Below, piece after piece: positions 16,436 through 26,900 of a DNA stretch of 64,000 bases. Each line of letters starts with the position of its first letter. The stretch's first letter is position 1. The DNA is taken from NCBI RefSeq assembly GCF_900188345.1, contig NZ_FZOD01000045.1:18562-82561 (forward strand), read 5' to 3'. A program made the translations under genes and the position numbers. The stretch is from Streptosporangium subroseum. GTDB lineage: Bacteria > Actinomycetota > Actinomycetes > Streptosporangiales > Streptosporangiaceae. The notes under the pieces are model-generated. The model was given only the letters and a program-made list of their open reading frames with translations, had not been told where the DNA came from and ran no database searches.

Positions 16436-16681
16436 CTACTGCCAGTAGCTCTCGACCACTGAAGCGGACCTGGGGACGGCCTCATCAGGGTCTCCACCGA
16501 AGTCCCGCTTCGCGCGACGTTGGCGGAGAAGGTCCCAGCACTGATCGAGTTCCGCCTCAACCGCGTGCAGCTCGTGGTGTTCGGTCCGTTCGTCCAGGGA
16601 GCCGTCTGCCCGATGACTGCGCAACTTGTGCTCACGATCGACCAGTGCGGTGATCCGGTCCAGGATGTTGTCGTCGTTCAC
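16436..16681 (-). CDS. DUF2630 family small protein
   Basis: 81 residues, charged and helical. Matches the actinobacterial DUF2630 pattern: ILDRITALVDREHKL near the start and LDQCWDLLRQRRAKRDFG with the invariant LDQCWDLLRQRRA block. The function is unknown. The GTG start overlaps the TGA of the upstream oxidase-like gene (GTGA, 16678-16681), so the two are translationally coupled. Confidence 0.85.
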   Translation of the reverse strand: MNDDNILDRITALVDREHKLRSHRADGSLDERTEHHELHAVEAELDQCWDLLRQRRAKRDFGGDPDEAVPRSASVVESYWQ

Positions 16682-17442
16682 CGGCTCTCCTCCGGTTGTT
16701 GTGGCTGGGATAGACGTGTCTCGGGGTCCGACAGGAATGATGCGACCCGGACGCGAAGAAGGTCGTTCTCGGCCTCTAGGGCGTCAATGCGGCGCCGAAG
16801 CGGTTGCAGCAAGGGCGCCACCTCCTCGGCCGTGTAGCGCGGAGTGATGTGCTGAGGGCAGTTCCAGTCGAACGCTTTGACCTCGACGCGCACCTCACGT
16901 TCGACGATCGCCCGGTACCCCGGGACCGCGGACGCACTTGACGACGGTCCTCGGTGGCGTACGTCGTTGATGGTCGCGACTCCGAAGATCTTGAGGCGCA
17001 GCCGGCGGGCGTAGTCCATGAAGATGATGGATACGCGCGGGTCGTGCGCCACGTTGCCGGTGCTGATGTACTGACGATTGCCTCGGAAGTCGGCCCAAGC
17101 CAGCGTGTGCTCGTCGGGGACTGTCACGAATCCTGGTGGGCCGCCGCGGAACTGGACGTACGGCCAACCGCTGGTGGCGACCGTCGCCAGATAGAAGCCG
17201 TCCCGCCCGGCGATGAAGTCTCGTTCGGTGCGGCCCAATGGATCCTTGATCTGATCGAGTTCATCGGTCTCCGCAGCCTCGGTGTTCGGAGCTGAGCCCG
17301 TCCCGTCTGCCGCCCCGATGCTCGAAGGCCTCGGGCCGGCGAGATGCCGGTCCGTGCGGTGGACAGCGGTCCGGCTTCCGTACCGGCCCTGCGCGTCCAG
17401 GACCGGCTCGGTGAATGCGATCGAATGGTAGTTGCGGCTCAT
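16678..17442 (-). CDS. Pyridoxamine 5'-phosphate oxidase-family flavin-binding protein
   Basis: 254 residues. The split-barrel FMN-binding fold shows in DFIAGRDGFYLATVATSGWPYVQFRGGPPGF, LAWADFRGNRQYISTGN, and VSIIFMDYARRLRLKIFG (residues about 75-165), followed by a C-terminal helical segment. These stand-alone proteins usually reduce small flavin, F420 or haem substrates rather than making PLP. The ATG start has a weak GGGGA upstream. It is coupled to the DUF2630 gene. From 17443 to 17699 no gene is evident. Confidence 0.8.
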   Translation of the reverse strand: MSRNYHSIAFTEPVLDAQGRYGSRTAVHRTDRHLAGPRPSSIGAADGTGSAPNTEAAETDELDQIKDPLGRTERDFIAGRDGFYLATVATSGWPYVQFRGGPPGFVTVPDEHTLAWADFRGNRQYISTGNVAHDPRVSIIFMDYARRLRLKIFGVATINDVRHRGPSSSASAVPGYRAIVEREVRVEVKAFDWNCPQHITPRYTAEEVAPLLQPLRRRIDALEAENDLLRVRVASFLSDPETRLSQPQQPEESR

Positions 17443-17699
17443 CTGTCCCCCTCGTCGGAGCGAGCCTCATGCTCGCGGTCTGCTTGTCTGTTGCGATACA
17501 GGAAAAGCCGCGACTGGGCGGCCAGGTCGCCGAAGCTACGTGGGTGCAGTGGAGGAAGAGTGAAGACCCTGTGCACCATTGCGCCGAGCCGGCAGCGCCG
17601 ACTGCTGGGATGAGACGCCCCATGACCACTCAGAGGGCGTCTCCGTTCGAACAGCCTCAGACGAGCCGGGCAAGGTCCGGCAGGTTCGGCCGCGCACTT

Positions 17700-17736
17700 C
17701 ACCGGGCCGTCCGCGCAGGACGCGGACGGCCCGGTG
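17700..17736 (-). terminator. Strong hairpin terminator
   Basis: A perfect 16-bp inverted repeat (CACCGGGCCGTCCGCG with its complement, 5-nt loop) ends 17 bases beyond the stop of the alpha/beta hydrolase gene on the reverse strand. Confidence 0.75.
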
Positions 17737-17753
17737 GCTCGAGATCGCGTTGC

Positions 17754-18623
17754 CTACCTGGTCGGCGTCGACCGATCGGCCTCGACGATCAGTGCCTCGA
17801 CGGCGTGCGGGTTGGTGATCATCGGGAGGTGCCCAGCCTTGACCCTGGTGATCTTGGCCCCTGCGTTCTTGGCCATCGCGCTCTGCAAGGCGACGGGGAC
17901 GATGTGGTCCTGGGTCCCGAGCAGGTAGAAGCTCGGCAGCGACTTCCAGGCCGGCGCGCCGGACTCAGCCGTGAGCGCGCTGAGGGTGACGGGCCGCTGG
18001 GCCACAGCCATCGCAGCCGCGGCCCGCGCCGGGATCCCGTTCGCGATGGCGTCCGGGAAGGCACTCTGCTTCAGGTAGAGGTCGTAGTCGCCGTCCGGAG
18101 CGCCCGGGTACTGCACGAAGTCGAAGAGATCAGCCGGGTCGAGCTCGTGGTTCGGGTCCAGCAACCCAAGGATGCTGTCACCTGCGTCGGGAACGAACGC
18201 GTTGATGTAGACGAGGGCCTCGACGTCCTTGTCCGACCTGGCGGCGTTTGTGATGACGGCTCCTCCGTACGAGTGGCCGACCAGGACGACCGGGCCGGTG
18301 GTTCGGTCACGGAGGAATGCGGCGAGGTACTCCGAGTCTTCGCGTAGCCCACGCAGCGGAGTCGGCGGCGCGAGGACCTGGTAGCCCTGGGCTTGCAGGT
18401 CACTGGTGACCTTCGCCCATCCCGAGGAGTCCGCCCAGGCCCCGTGGACGAGCACCACCGTGGGCTTGGGCTCCGACTCACCTGAAGGCGCCGTGCTCGT
18501 CACCGACTGTCGACCGCCCGCGTTGCCGATCACCTGAGTTGCGGAGACACCGGTCAGGGGCAGCATCCCGATGAGGGTGAGAACGCTGACCGCGTGCAGC
18601 CGTCGTGCCCGGAAGATCTTCAT
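17754..18623 (-). CDS. Secreted alpha/beta hydrolase
   Basis: 289 residues. The signal peptide runs from MKIFRARRLHAVSVLTLIG to about residue 35. The hydrolase core shows VVLVHGAWADSSGW (oxyanion hole), the nucleophile elbow GHSYGG, an acid region at LLGTQDHIVP, and the catalytic His in AGHLPMITNP. It belongs to the esterase/C-C-hydrolase-like group with fold EstC/YcjY-like enzymes; the substrate is unknown. AGGAG lies 5 nt before ATG 18623. The stretch 18624-19004 upstream has no gene I can support. It is similar in design to the cytoplasmic hydrolase at 21113. Confidence 0.85.
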   Translation of the reverse strand: MKIFRARRLHAVSVLTLIGMLPLTGVSATQVIGNAGGRQSVTSTAPSGESEPKPTVVLVHGAWADSSGWAKVTSDLQAQGYQVLAPPTPLRGLREDSEYLAAFLRDRTTGPVVLVGHSYGGAVITNAARSDKDVEALVYINAFVPDAGDSILGLLDPNHELDPADLFDFVQYPGAPDGDYDLYLKQSAFPDAIANGIPARAAAAMAVAQRPVTLSALTAESGAPAWKSLPSFYLLGTQDHIVPVALQSAMAKNAGAKITRVKAGHLPMITNPHAVEALIVEADRSTPTR

Positions 18624-19004
18624 TGTGACTCCTGATGAGTTGATGGGATCAAGCGGTATGTCTAGGAAGCCGGAGCGAAGAGACTGACGTTCTTGTGCAT
18701 GACCGGTTGAGTGGGAATGACCTGACGACGGTCTCCTGTCCTCCTTGCCAGACGCAGGCAATCGCGGTCCCCGGGTGTCGCGAGGTTCGAGTGCCGCTGG
18801 TGCTCTCGGAGCGGAGGAAGGCGCCAGGGGAAGAGCAGCTGTCCGAGTCATCACGGCGGACGGGCACGACGCGCATCCGTCGACCGATGCCAGACGTCGC
18901 GACGCGGTCGCGGGCTCGTGGCATGCCAACACCGTCGGTCCGGCCACCACCGTGCGGTGAGGCCCGTCGGGTTCGCGAGCCCGTTGATGTCCTGGGTAGC
19001 AGGT

Positions 19005-19649
19005 CTACACAGTCGGGTCGGTCCGTGCGCTTGAGGGAGCGCCGGCCTGGCGGAGGAGCTGCTCGAAAGGTGTCGCTGCGGCGAGGTCTGTGTCGACATG
19101 CCGGCGCTCGGCGACCACGCCCGACGATCCGCCGGTCTTGCCCATCAGGACGGCGAGCTCGCCGGCCGCGCGGAGCACGCGGGAGCCGAGGTCGGTGCCG
19201 GCGAAGTCGGAGGTCGCGGCGAAGACACCGGTCGGCACCGTGACGGCGTGCAGGTAGGCGAACAGCGGCCGCAGGGCGTGCTCGATCACCAGCGAGTGCC
19301 AAGCCGTGCCGGCCGTGGCGGCCAGCAGCACCGGCGTCCCGTCGAGGGCGCCGGTCTCCAGAACGTCGAAGAAGGTCTTGAACAGGCCCGAGTACGACGC
19401 CGAGAACACCGGCGTGACGACGATCAGCCCGTCGGCCTCCCGGACCGCCTGCTCCGCCGCCGCCGGCTCCGGCGCCGGGAACCCGGTCAGGAGCTGATCG
19501 GTCAGCTGGTGCGCGAGGCCGCGGAGCTCGACGTGGGTGACGTCGAGCTCCCCGAACGTCTCAACGGTCGCCGTAGCCAGCCGGTCGGCCAGCAACCGCG
19601 TCGAGGACGGGTTCGAGAGCCCGGCCGAGACGACGACGAGCGACGTCAC
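19005..19649 (-). CDS. NADPH-dependent FMN reductase, CE1759 family
   Basis: 214 residues. The flavodoxin-like fold begins VVVSAGLSNPSSTRLLADRL, with the phosphate-binding loop at SNPSSTR and TPVFSASYSGLFKTFFDVL later on. This family reduces FMN for a partner flavin monooxygenase and is usually found beside a CE1758-type LLM oxidoreductase, exactly as here. The GTG start overlaps the TGA of that gene (GTGA, 19646-19649). Together they form a two-component monooxygenase; the substrate is unknown. Confidence 0.88.
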   Translation of the reverse strand: MTSLVVVSAGLSNPSSTRLLADRLATATVETFGELDVTHVELRGLAHQLTDQLLTGFPAPEPAAAEQAVREADGLIVVTPVFSASYSGLFKTFFDVLETGALDGTPVLLAATAGTAWHSLVIEHALRPLFAYLHAVTVPTGVFAATSDFAGTDLGSRVLRAAGELAVLMGKTGGSSGVVAERRHVDTDLAAATPFEQLLRQAGAPSSARTDPTV

Positions 19650-20788
19650 GCCAAGACCTCGTCGCGGTCCGTCGTGCCCGTCACGTCGTCGACGGCGTGG
19701 AGGGTCGTGTCATGCGGGCCGTTCGCGGCCGCCACGAGGGAGGCGTGGGTCGGCGCGTCGGGCACGTGCGCCGGTCGGCCCTCGGCGAAGCCGGCGCGCA
19801 GGTCCGGCAGCAGCTCGCCGAGCAGGTCCAGCTGCTCGAGCACCGTCTTCAGCGGCAGGCCGGCATGGTCGATGAGGAACAGCTGGCGCTGGTAGTCGCC
19901 GACGTACTCCCGGAAGGCCAGCGTGCGTTCGAGCACCTCCTGCGGTGAGCCCACGGTCAGCGGAGTCTGCGCGGCGAAGTCCTCCAGTGAGGGCCCGTGG
20001 CCGTAGACCGGAGCGTTGTCGAAGTACCGGCGGAACTCGGCCACGGCGTCCTGGCTGTTCCTCCGCATGAAGAACTGGCCGCCGAGACCGACGATCGCCT
20101 GGTCGGCGGTGCCATGACCGTAGTGCTCGAAGCGGCGTCGGTACAGCGCGACCATCTGCCGGGTGTGCGAGGCCGGCCAGAAGATGTGGTTGGAGAAGAA
20201 GCCGTCGCCGTAGTAAGCCGCCTGCTCCGCGACCTCGGGGCTGCGGATCGAGCCGTGCCACACGAACGGCGGCACACCGTCGAGCGGCCGCGGGGTGGCG
20301 GTGAAGCTCTGTAGCGGCGTCCGGAACCGGCCCTGCCAGTCCACGACGTCCTCTCGCCACAGCCGATGCAGCAATGCGTAGTTCTCGACGGCCAGGTTGA
20401 TCCCCTCGCGGATGTCCTTGCCGAACCACGGGTAGACCGGGCCGGTGTTGCCGCGGCCCAGCATCAGGTCCATCCGGCCGTCGGTGAGGTGCTGGAGGGT
20501 GCCGTAGTCCTCGGCGATCCGGACCGGATCGGTCGTCGTGATCAGCGTCGTGGCCGTCGAGAGGATGATCCGCTCGGTCTGCGCGGCGATGTAGGCCATC
20601 GTCGTGGTCGGGGAGGACGCGACGAACGGCGGGTTGTGGTGCTGGCCGACCGCGACGACGTCGAGGCCGACCTCCTCGGCCTTCTTCGCGATCTCCACCT
20701 GCGCCTTGATGCGCTCGTGCTCGGACGGGGTGCGCCCGGTGGTGGGGTCCGTCGTCACGTCACCGACGGAGAAGATCCCAAACTGCAT
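19646..20788 (-). CDS. LLM-class flavin-dependent oxidoreductase, CE1758 family
   Basis: 380 residues, luciferase-like TIM barrel. It starts MQFGIFSVGDVTTDPTTGRTP, with AVGQHHNPPF, the LSTATTLITTTDPVRIAEDYGTLQ block and the flavin-contact DGRMDLMLGRGNTGPVYPWFG. It uses reduced FMN supplied by its coupled reductase to oxygenate or desulfonate an organic substrate. First gene of a two-gene operon on the reverse strand; the start has an AGGTAGG-like site just upstream. Confidence 0.88.
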   Translation of the reverse strand: MQFGIFSVGDVTTDPTTGRTPSEHERIKAQVEIAKKAEEVGLDVVAVGQHHNPPFVASSPTTTMAYIAAQTERIILSTATTLITTTDPVRIAEDYGTLQHLTDGRMDLMLGRGNTGPVYPWFGKDIREGINLAVENYALLHRLWREDVVDWQGRFRTPLQSFTATPRPLDGVPPFVWHGSIRSPEVAEQAAYYGDGFFSNHIFWPASHTRQMVALYRRRFEHYGHGTADQAIVGLGGQFFMRRNSQDAVAEFRRYFDNAPVYGHGPSLEDFAAQTPLTVGSPQEVLERTLAFREYVGDYQRQLFLIDHAGLPLKTVLEQLDLLGELLPDLRAGFAEGRPAHVPDAPTHASLVAAANGPHDTTLHAVDDVTGTTDRDEVLA

Positions 20789-20899
20789 GACCTACCTGCC
20801 TCTCATCTCGATATCCAAGGAAGTGTTGGTGACGGGTCGTCCGTCTCGATGGCGACATCGGGAGCGTCGCTGCCGACCCTCGATCCGGGTCCGGGTGGG

Positions 20900-21051
20900 G
20901 GTCGACGTCGTTCAGCCAGGAGACGACGGCATGCGCGACATCCAGCCAACCGTCGTCGACGACGAGGGAGTGGCCGCGTCCGGCGACCCGGCGCACCAAC
21001 GGGGGGCATCGCCTCGTGGAGCCACCTGTCGTGGATCAGCATGACCGGTCG
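20900..21051 (-). pseudogene. C-terminal remnant of an alpha/beta hydrolase
   Basis: Reverse-strand codons give RPVMLIHDRWLHEAMPP and, after a one-base frame shift, RVAGRGHSLVVDDGWLDVAHAVVSWL. This is the last strand, acid loop and catalytic His (GHS) of an alpha/beta hydrolase. The first two thirds are absent. It lies between the LLM gene and an intact hydrolase of a different subgroup. Confidence 0.6.
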
Positions 21052-21112
21052 GGCCTGCGACGCCGCCCTGGGCTCCTCCTGGTGGGTCACGCTCGATCGG
21101 GTGCCGGCGTCG

Positions 21113-21832
21113 TCACACGGTCACGGAAGCGAGTGCCTCGCGGATCACCTGGACGACCTCCGCCGGGTGGGCGTGCATCACCAGATGCGAGGAGTCGACC
21201 TCGGTGACCTTGGCCTGGGCGCGCTCGTAGCCGAACCGCTGGACGTCGGGGTTGATGGCCTGGTCGGAGGACGCGACGATCCCCCACACAGGCCGGTCCT
21301 TCCAAGCGGCCGTGCTTGCCGGCTCGCCGAAGGCGGCCCCGGCGAGCGGTCGCTGTGAAACGGCCAGGGCGCGCGTGAGCACGGTGTCCACATCCGCGGC
21401 GAAGATCTCCGGGAACCTGGAGATGTCCACCGACACATCGGTGCCCGGCTCGTCGGAGCCCTCGACGGGGAAGGGCGTGTAAACGAGGGCCCCGGCCAGC
21501 GGCGAGTCGGGGAAGCGGCTCTGCAGTTCCCCGAGGCTCTCGCCCTCGTCGAGGACGTAGGCAGCCAGGTACACCAACCCCACCACGTTGTCCTCACGAC
21601 CGGCGACGGTGATCACTGCGCCGCCGTAGGAGTGACCGACAAGGAGGACGGGTCCCTCGATCTGCCGGACGACGGAGGCGACGTACGCCGCGTCGCCGGC
21701 GAGGCTGCGGTTGGGTACGGCGGGAACCAACACCTGGGTGCCGTCGGCGAGCAGTTCGGTGACGACGCGGGCGAAGCTGGACGCATCGGCGAAAGCTCCG
21801 TGGACCAGGACCACGGTGGGCGTGTTGGACAT
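21113..21832 (-). CDS. Alpha/beta hydrolase
   Basis: 239 residues with no signal peptide. VVLVHGAFADASSF, the nucleophile motif GHSYGG, the acid region WGIVASSDQAINP and the catalytic His in SSHLVMHAHP are all present. It belongs to the same EstC-like group as the secreted enzyme at 17754; about 20-residue gaps in the lid separate them. GAAGGAGA lies 4-5 nt before ATG 21832. It is presumably a small-ester or lactone hydrolase. Confidence 0.85.
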   Translation of the reverse strand: MSNTPTVVLVHGAFADASSFARVVTELLADGTQVLVPAVPNRSLAGDAAYVASVVRQIEGPVLLVGHSYGGAVITVAGREDNVVGLVYLAAYVLDEGESLGELQSRFPDSPLAGALVYTPFPVEGSDEPGTDVSVDISRFPEIFAADVDTVLTRALAVSQRPLAGAAFGEPASTAAWKDRPVWGIVASSDQAINPDVQRFGYERAQAKVTEVDSSHLVMHAHPAEVVQVIREALASVTV

Positions 21833-22001
21833 GACTTCTCCTTCGGTGAACCGCCGGTGACGGCAGTGGGAACGCGCCGTCCGGCGCGTCCGTGAGATGT
21901 TGGTTGCTCCTCGGGAGCTCCTGCCATCGCTTCCAACGGTAGGGAGGCGCGGTGGACGACTAGTGACCGATCTGTGGACCGCGCCGGCCGGAGTGGGCGC
22001 G

Positions 22002-22865
22002 TCAGAGGTGTTTGCCCAGAAATGCCCGGATGAGAGGCACGACCTCGTCGAGAGCGCTCTCGAGCAGGAAGTGGCCGCCGGCCACCAAGCGGACCTCGGC
22101 GTCCGGCAGGTCGGTGGCGAAGGCGAGCGCCCCGGCGGGTCCGAATATCGGGTCGCCCTTCCCCCAGACGGCGAGCAGCGGAACCTGCCGCTCACGGAAG
22201 TATCGGTGCACCTTGGGGTACAACGTCAGGTTGGTGGCGTAGTCCAGGAACAGCGCGAGCTGCACCTGGTCGTTGCCAGGCCGCGACAGTAGGTCGTGAT
22301 CGTGAGTCCAGGTAGTGGGGTCCACCAAGGTCTCGTCTGTCACGCCCGCGAGGTACCGCCAGCGGGTCAGCTCAAGGGTGAGCGCCTGACGAACCCCGGC
22401 CTCGGTCTGGGGGGTCTGCTCTCTCCAGTAGTCGCACACCGTGATGAAGAACTCCGGCTGCAATCCCTCGGCGTACGCGTTGCCGTTCTGGGTGATGATC
22501 GCCGTGACCACATCCGGTGCCCTCAGGGCAAGCCGCCACCCGATCGGCGCGCCGTGGTCGTGGACGAACAGGCAGTACCGCTCGATGCCGAGCTGCGTAA
22601 GAAGAGCTCCCGTGATATCGGTGAGCGAGTCGAAGGAGTACGTGAACTCGTCAACCGTCGGTGCGTCGGAGAGTCCGAAACCGACATGGTCAGGTGCCAC
22701 GAGGTGCCAACGGTCCGCCAGCCGTGGGAGGAGGTGCCGGAACATCAGAGAGCTGGCGGGGAAGCCGTGAAGAAGCACCAGGGTGGGCCGGTCTCTCGGC
22801 CCGGCTTCTCGGTAGAAGATCTGGTAGCCATCGACCATGGCGTACCGGTGATGGATCGTGACCAT
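22002..22865 (-). CDS. Alpha/beta hydrolase, haloalkane dehalogenase/epoxide hydrolase-like
   Basis: 287 residues. LLHGFPASSLMFRHLLP (HGFP oxyanion motif), VAPDHVGFGLSD, the nucleophile region VHDHGAPIGW with Asp instead of Ser, WGKGDPIFGP, and the catalytic His in AGGHFLLE. Asp nucleophile plus HGFP points to the dehalogenase/epoxide-hydrolase branch. The halide-stabilising Trp next to Asp is His here (HDHG), so epoxide-type chemistry is more likely. ATG 22865 is chosen; the long upstream extension has no domain. A TetR gene lies 112 bp upstream on the same strand. Confidence 0.82.
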   Translation of the reverse strand: MVTIHHRYAMVDGYQIFYREAGPRDRPTLVLLHGFPASSLMFRHLLPRLADRWHLVAPDHVGFGLSDAPTVDEFTYSFDSLTDITGALLTQLGIERYCLFVHDHGAPIGWRLALRAPDVVTAIITQNGNAYAEGLQPEFFITVCDYWREQTPQTEAGVRQALTLELTRWRYLAGVTDETLVDPTTWTHDHDLLSRPGNDQVQLALFLDYATNLTLYPKVHRYFRERQVPLLAVWGKGDPIFGPAGALAFATDLPDAEVRLVAGGHFLLESALDEVVPLIRAFLGKHL

Positions 22866-22977
22866 GTTGTGTGCCGCCTTCGCCCGGTGTTCCCGTTGTC
22901 TTGGGGTGCTCACCGAAACGTATTGACGCGCTGTGGACGAATTGTGGAGTCGCGACGGAGTGACGCGTCCGCCCCCG

Positions 22978-23604
22978 TCAGTCCTTGAGGATTGCGGCCG
23001 CGACCCGATCCACAAGCCACCGTGTCCCCCGGTCGACGCCCCACCCGAACGTCTCCACGGCGAGAACCAGTTGAGGGTTGCGGAAGTGGAAGAAGATGAT
23101 CTTCGCTGCGTCCTCGACCGAGAGTCCCTCGGCCAGGTCGCCGTTGCCGGCGATGCCCTCGACGATCATCTCCAGCGCCTCGATGTGGCGTTGGTCGGCG
23201 ACGTCGAGGAATGCCTGGGCGGCTGGGGAGCTGGGTGCGGCGCGCTCGACGATGCGCATGATGTCGCCGGCCTCCGCGGCGTGCGCGGCGTAGCCCGCAG
23301 CCAGGACCTCCAGCTTGGTCCGGCCTGTGGGAGCGGCCGCCGAGTCGGTGATGATCCGTCCCACCGTCGGGCTCGTCGTCCATATGTCCATCAAGGTCCG
23401 GAGCAGACCCTCCTTGCCTCCACACTGGGCGTAGACGGTGGCAGGGGAGACACGCGCCTCGCGTGCGATCTTGTCGACCGTGGTCTGCGCGTAGCCGGGC
23501 GCGGCGTACAGCTTCCGCGCGGCCTTGATGACCTCTTGCCGAGTCATCTCGGCGTACTCGTCACGGCGACTTGGTGCTTGGTCTGACAATGTCTCGCTCC
23601 CCAT
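22978..23604 (-). CDS. TetR/AcrR family transcriptional regulator
   Basis: 208 residues. HTH: VIKAARKLYAAPGYAQTTVDKIAREARVSPATVYAQCGGKEGLL (about residues 25-68). The C-terminal half is a divergent ligand domain with VVERAAPSSPAAQAFL. It probably controls the downstream hydrolase and/or the divergent SARP gene: inverted repeats with GAGTG/CACTC half-sites lie upstream at 23871-23881 and 23891-23906. No clear ribosome site precedes ATG 23604. Confidence 0.82.
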   Translation of the reverse strand: MGSETLSDQAPSRRDEYAEMTRQEVIKAARKLYAAPGYAQTTVDKIAREARVSPATVYAQCGGKEGLLRTLMDIWTTSPTVGRIITDSAAAPTGRTKLEVLAAGYAAHAAEAGDIMRIVERAAPSSPAAQAFLDVADQRHIEALEMIVEGIAGNGDLAEGLSVEDAAKIIFFHFRNPQLVLAVETFGWGVDRGTRWLVDRVAAAILKD

Positions 23605-23870
23605 CCCAGTAGTGACCGGTATCTCCGGCCCAGGTGCGTCCGAATGCTCTCATGGAGGTCCAGGCGGCATCGGTCGCGCACTCGAACGCGTCGCGCCTCA
23701 GGACGGCCGAGACGCGGATCCGGATCGCGTCCAGCTCGCGTGCGTCGTCGGGGCCGGGCACCTGGCCGAGGACCGCAAAGACGTGTCGGTGAACCCGATC
23801 AACCGTGCGGCCAGTCGCACGCCCCCGTCCGTCACCGCGCCTCCCCTGGTTGGAAATTCGAGTCTGGCTA

Positions 23871-23906
23871 GAGTGGCACTCCAGCGTTTAGAGTGTGCGT
23901 ACACTC
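23871..23906. promoter_or_regulatory. Two GAGTG/CACTC inverted repeats, likely TetR operators
   Basis: GAGTGGCACTC (23871-23881) and GAGTGTGCGTACACTC (23891-23906) share GAGTG...CACTC half-sites and lie between the divergent TetR and SARP genes. The second is a perfect 6+4+6 palindrome overlapping TACACT, a possible -10. No other gene is supported in 23605-23976. Confidence 0.6.
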
Positions 23907-23976
23907 ACACTAGTACAACTCCGACCCGGCGCACAGCGAACGGCAGGATCGGGGCCGGCCACCGAAGGGGTCAGAC

Positions 23977-26900
23977 ATGACAGCAACGCTCGTCATTCCC
24001 GAAAGCACAGACGCGATGAGGGGAGTTCCGCTCGAGGGCCCCCTGCGCCTGCAGGTTCTCGGCCCGTTGCGGGTGTGGCGGGGCGAGAGCGAGCTCGAGG
24101 CCGGGCCACGCCAGCAGGCGTACCTGCTGGCGCTGCTCCTCGCTCGCGGAGGCCGACCGACCGGCACCGGCGAGCTGATCGATCTGATCTGGGGTGAGGA
24201 CGCGCCCGCCAGCGCCCTGAATGTGATCCACAAGTATGTCGGCTTGCTACGACGCCTGCTGGAGCCCGACCTGCCCCCTCGAGGAACGGGCGCCTACCTG
24301 CTGAAGCGGGGCAACGGCTACCTGTGCGCAGCCGGAGCAGACCTTCTCGACCTCACGAGGTTCCGGCAGCAGTCCGGCGCCGCCCGGACAGCGCGGGCGG
24401 AGGGGCACGACTCAGCGGCACTGGATCACTACCTCTACGCACTCCGTCTGTGGAGTGGACCGGCCGGCGATGGGTGGGTGCACGGACCTGCAGCCGCACC
24501 GATCTTCGCCGGCCTCAACGACGAGTACTTCCAGGCCTGCATCGAGGCGGCCTCCGTCGCACTGATGCTCGGACAGCCCACGCGAGTGCTGCCGGCCCTG
24601 CACCTGGCCGCCGCGATGGCCCCCCTGCACGAACCGGTGCAGGCCAGTCTCATCACCCTGTTGGGCGGCGCGGGTCAGCAGGCGGAGGCCTTGGCCGTGT
24701 TCAACGCGGTGCGCAGACGCCTCACCGAGGATCTCGGAATCGACCCCGGGAAGGCCCTCAAGGCCGCCCACCAGCGGGTGCTCACCCAGACCCCCGCGAC
24801 CCAGGCGTCAGCCGCCCAGACCCCGGTCACCGAGCCCTCGGGCGCGCCGGCACCGTCTCTGCCGCCGGCCTCGCCGACGCCCCCGTCGGGCGACGTCAAC
24901 CGACTGGTCGGCCGGTCGGACGAGATCGCGGTGCTGCGACGTGCTGTCGAGCCGGCCCTGGAGAGCAGCACGGCAGTCGTGCTGCTCGAGGGCGAGCCCG
25001 GGGCCGGGAAGAGCCGGCTCATGGAGGAGATCGCCAGCCACGCCGAGGATCGTGGCGCCCTCGTGGTGTGGGGTCACTGCCTCGAGGGCGAGGGCACGCC
25101 GACGATGTGGCCGTGGGTCGAGACGGTGTCCAGCCTGCTCGACGTCATGCCAGAGGCACGGTGCGAGCAGTGGTTGGCTCGCGATCTCGGTCACCTCGTC
25201 GGCTCCCGTGTGGAGAGGTCAGAGGCACCGACGATCCCCGACGGCAACGCCCGGTTCCGCCTGCTGGAACAGGTCGTCGGCCTGATCGCCGAGGCGGCCG
25301 GCGAGCGGCCGGTCGTGATGATGATCGACGATCTGCAGTGGGCCGACACGAGCTCGCTACAGCTCCTGGATCATGTCATCTCCCGCCTTCCTGCCGGCAC
25401 AGCTGTCGTCGGCGCGCTTCGCAACCGGGGCCCTTCGCCCAGCTTGGAGCTGGTCCGGACGCTCGCCGCCGCCAGTCGCGCGACCGGTCACCGGCGGCTC
25501 CTGGTCGGCCCCATGAGCCCCGCTGAGGTGGCCGAGCTCATTCACCTCGAGACCGGCGTCCGGCTCGCCCCTGACGTGGCCACCTCAGTGCACACCCGCA
25601 CGGCCGGCAACCCGTTCTTCGTCCAGGAACTGGGCCGGCTGTGGGGCGCCGGCAGCGAGCTCACCACGGAGACGGTGCTGCGCGGCACCGTCCCGATGAC
25701 AGTGCGCGACGTCGTACGCGACCGCCTCGCCGTGCTCGACGGCGACGCACAGGAACTGCTGGAGATCGCAGCGCTTGTCGGCCAGAGCGTCGAGCTCGCC
25801 CTGCTCGCCCGGATGGCGTCCCTCGACGTGGGTTCCTGCCTCGATCGCTTGGAACCCGTCCGCAGCCTCGGTCTGGTCGGCCCGACGCCCGGCGACCCGT
25901 TCTCCTATCGCTTCACCCACGACCTGGTGCGCCAAGCTGTGTCAGAGGCGATCCCGCCAGGTCGCGCGACCGCGCTGCACGGCTCCATCGCGGACGCCAT
26001 CGAGGAGGTCGGACTGAGCGACGAGTCCGTCGCTGAGCGGGTGGCACACCACCTGTGGTCCGCGGGGCCCGTGGCAGACCCGGCTCGTACCGTTGCGGCC
26101 CTGGTCCGCGCCGGCGCTCGAGCCAAGGCGAAGACGGCGTTGGCGGCAGCCGAGCGCCACCTCGGGTCGGCGGTAGAGCTGGCGCGCAGGGCGTCACTTC
26201 TCGAACTGGAGCTCAGGGCGCTCTCGCAGCTGATCGCGGTCGTCGGGATGCGCTCGATGTACGGCACGGCCTCCGTCAGCCTGCTGGAGCGAGCAGAGCA
26301 GATCGCGCAGCGCCTCGGGCGCGATCGCGAGGCGGCTGGGTTTCTGTTCTCCCGCTGGACCGCGCACGGCCAGGCCCTCGACCTGGACCGCAGCAGTCCT
26401 CTCGCCCGCCGGCTCGAGGAGTTGGGCAGGACCTCCGAGGACCCGGTCGTCCGGTGCTACGGCAGGGCCGCGGCGGGCATCCACGAGTGGTGCCTGGGGA
26501 ACATCGGTGAGTCCTTCCAGCGGCTGAGCGCGCTGAGCCTCGACCTCCTCTCCGACCACGATGAAGAACACCGCGATTCCGTGCGGGACGGCGTGCAGCT
26601 GATGGCCGCTGGGATGTTCGCTGAGATCGCGGGCTACCACGGACAGACGGCCCAGGCGCGCGCAGTGCTCGACACCCTGTCGAAGGCGGCAGGTGATGAC
26701 CCGTACGCGGTCACCGCCGCGACCTCCTTCGAGGCCCGGACCGCCTCGGTGGTCGGCGACCCCGACTGGGCTCTGCGTGCAGCAGAGCGCGGGATCGCCG
26801 CCGACCCGCACTTCTCCTTCGCCTCCCTCGGCACCTACCTGCGCCTGGCCCGGTGCTGGGCGCTGGCGACGACCGGACAGGACCCTGCGGCCGCCGCGGA

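Noticed and set aside
17439..17702. Open frame upstream of the pyridoxamine oxidase-like gene
   Set aside because: Pro/Arg-rich with no recognisable pattern; overlaps the promoter and its end sits in a terminator.
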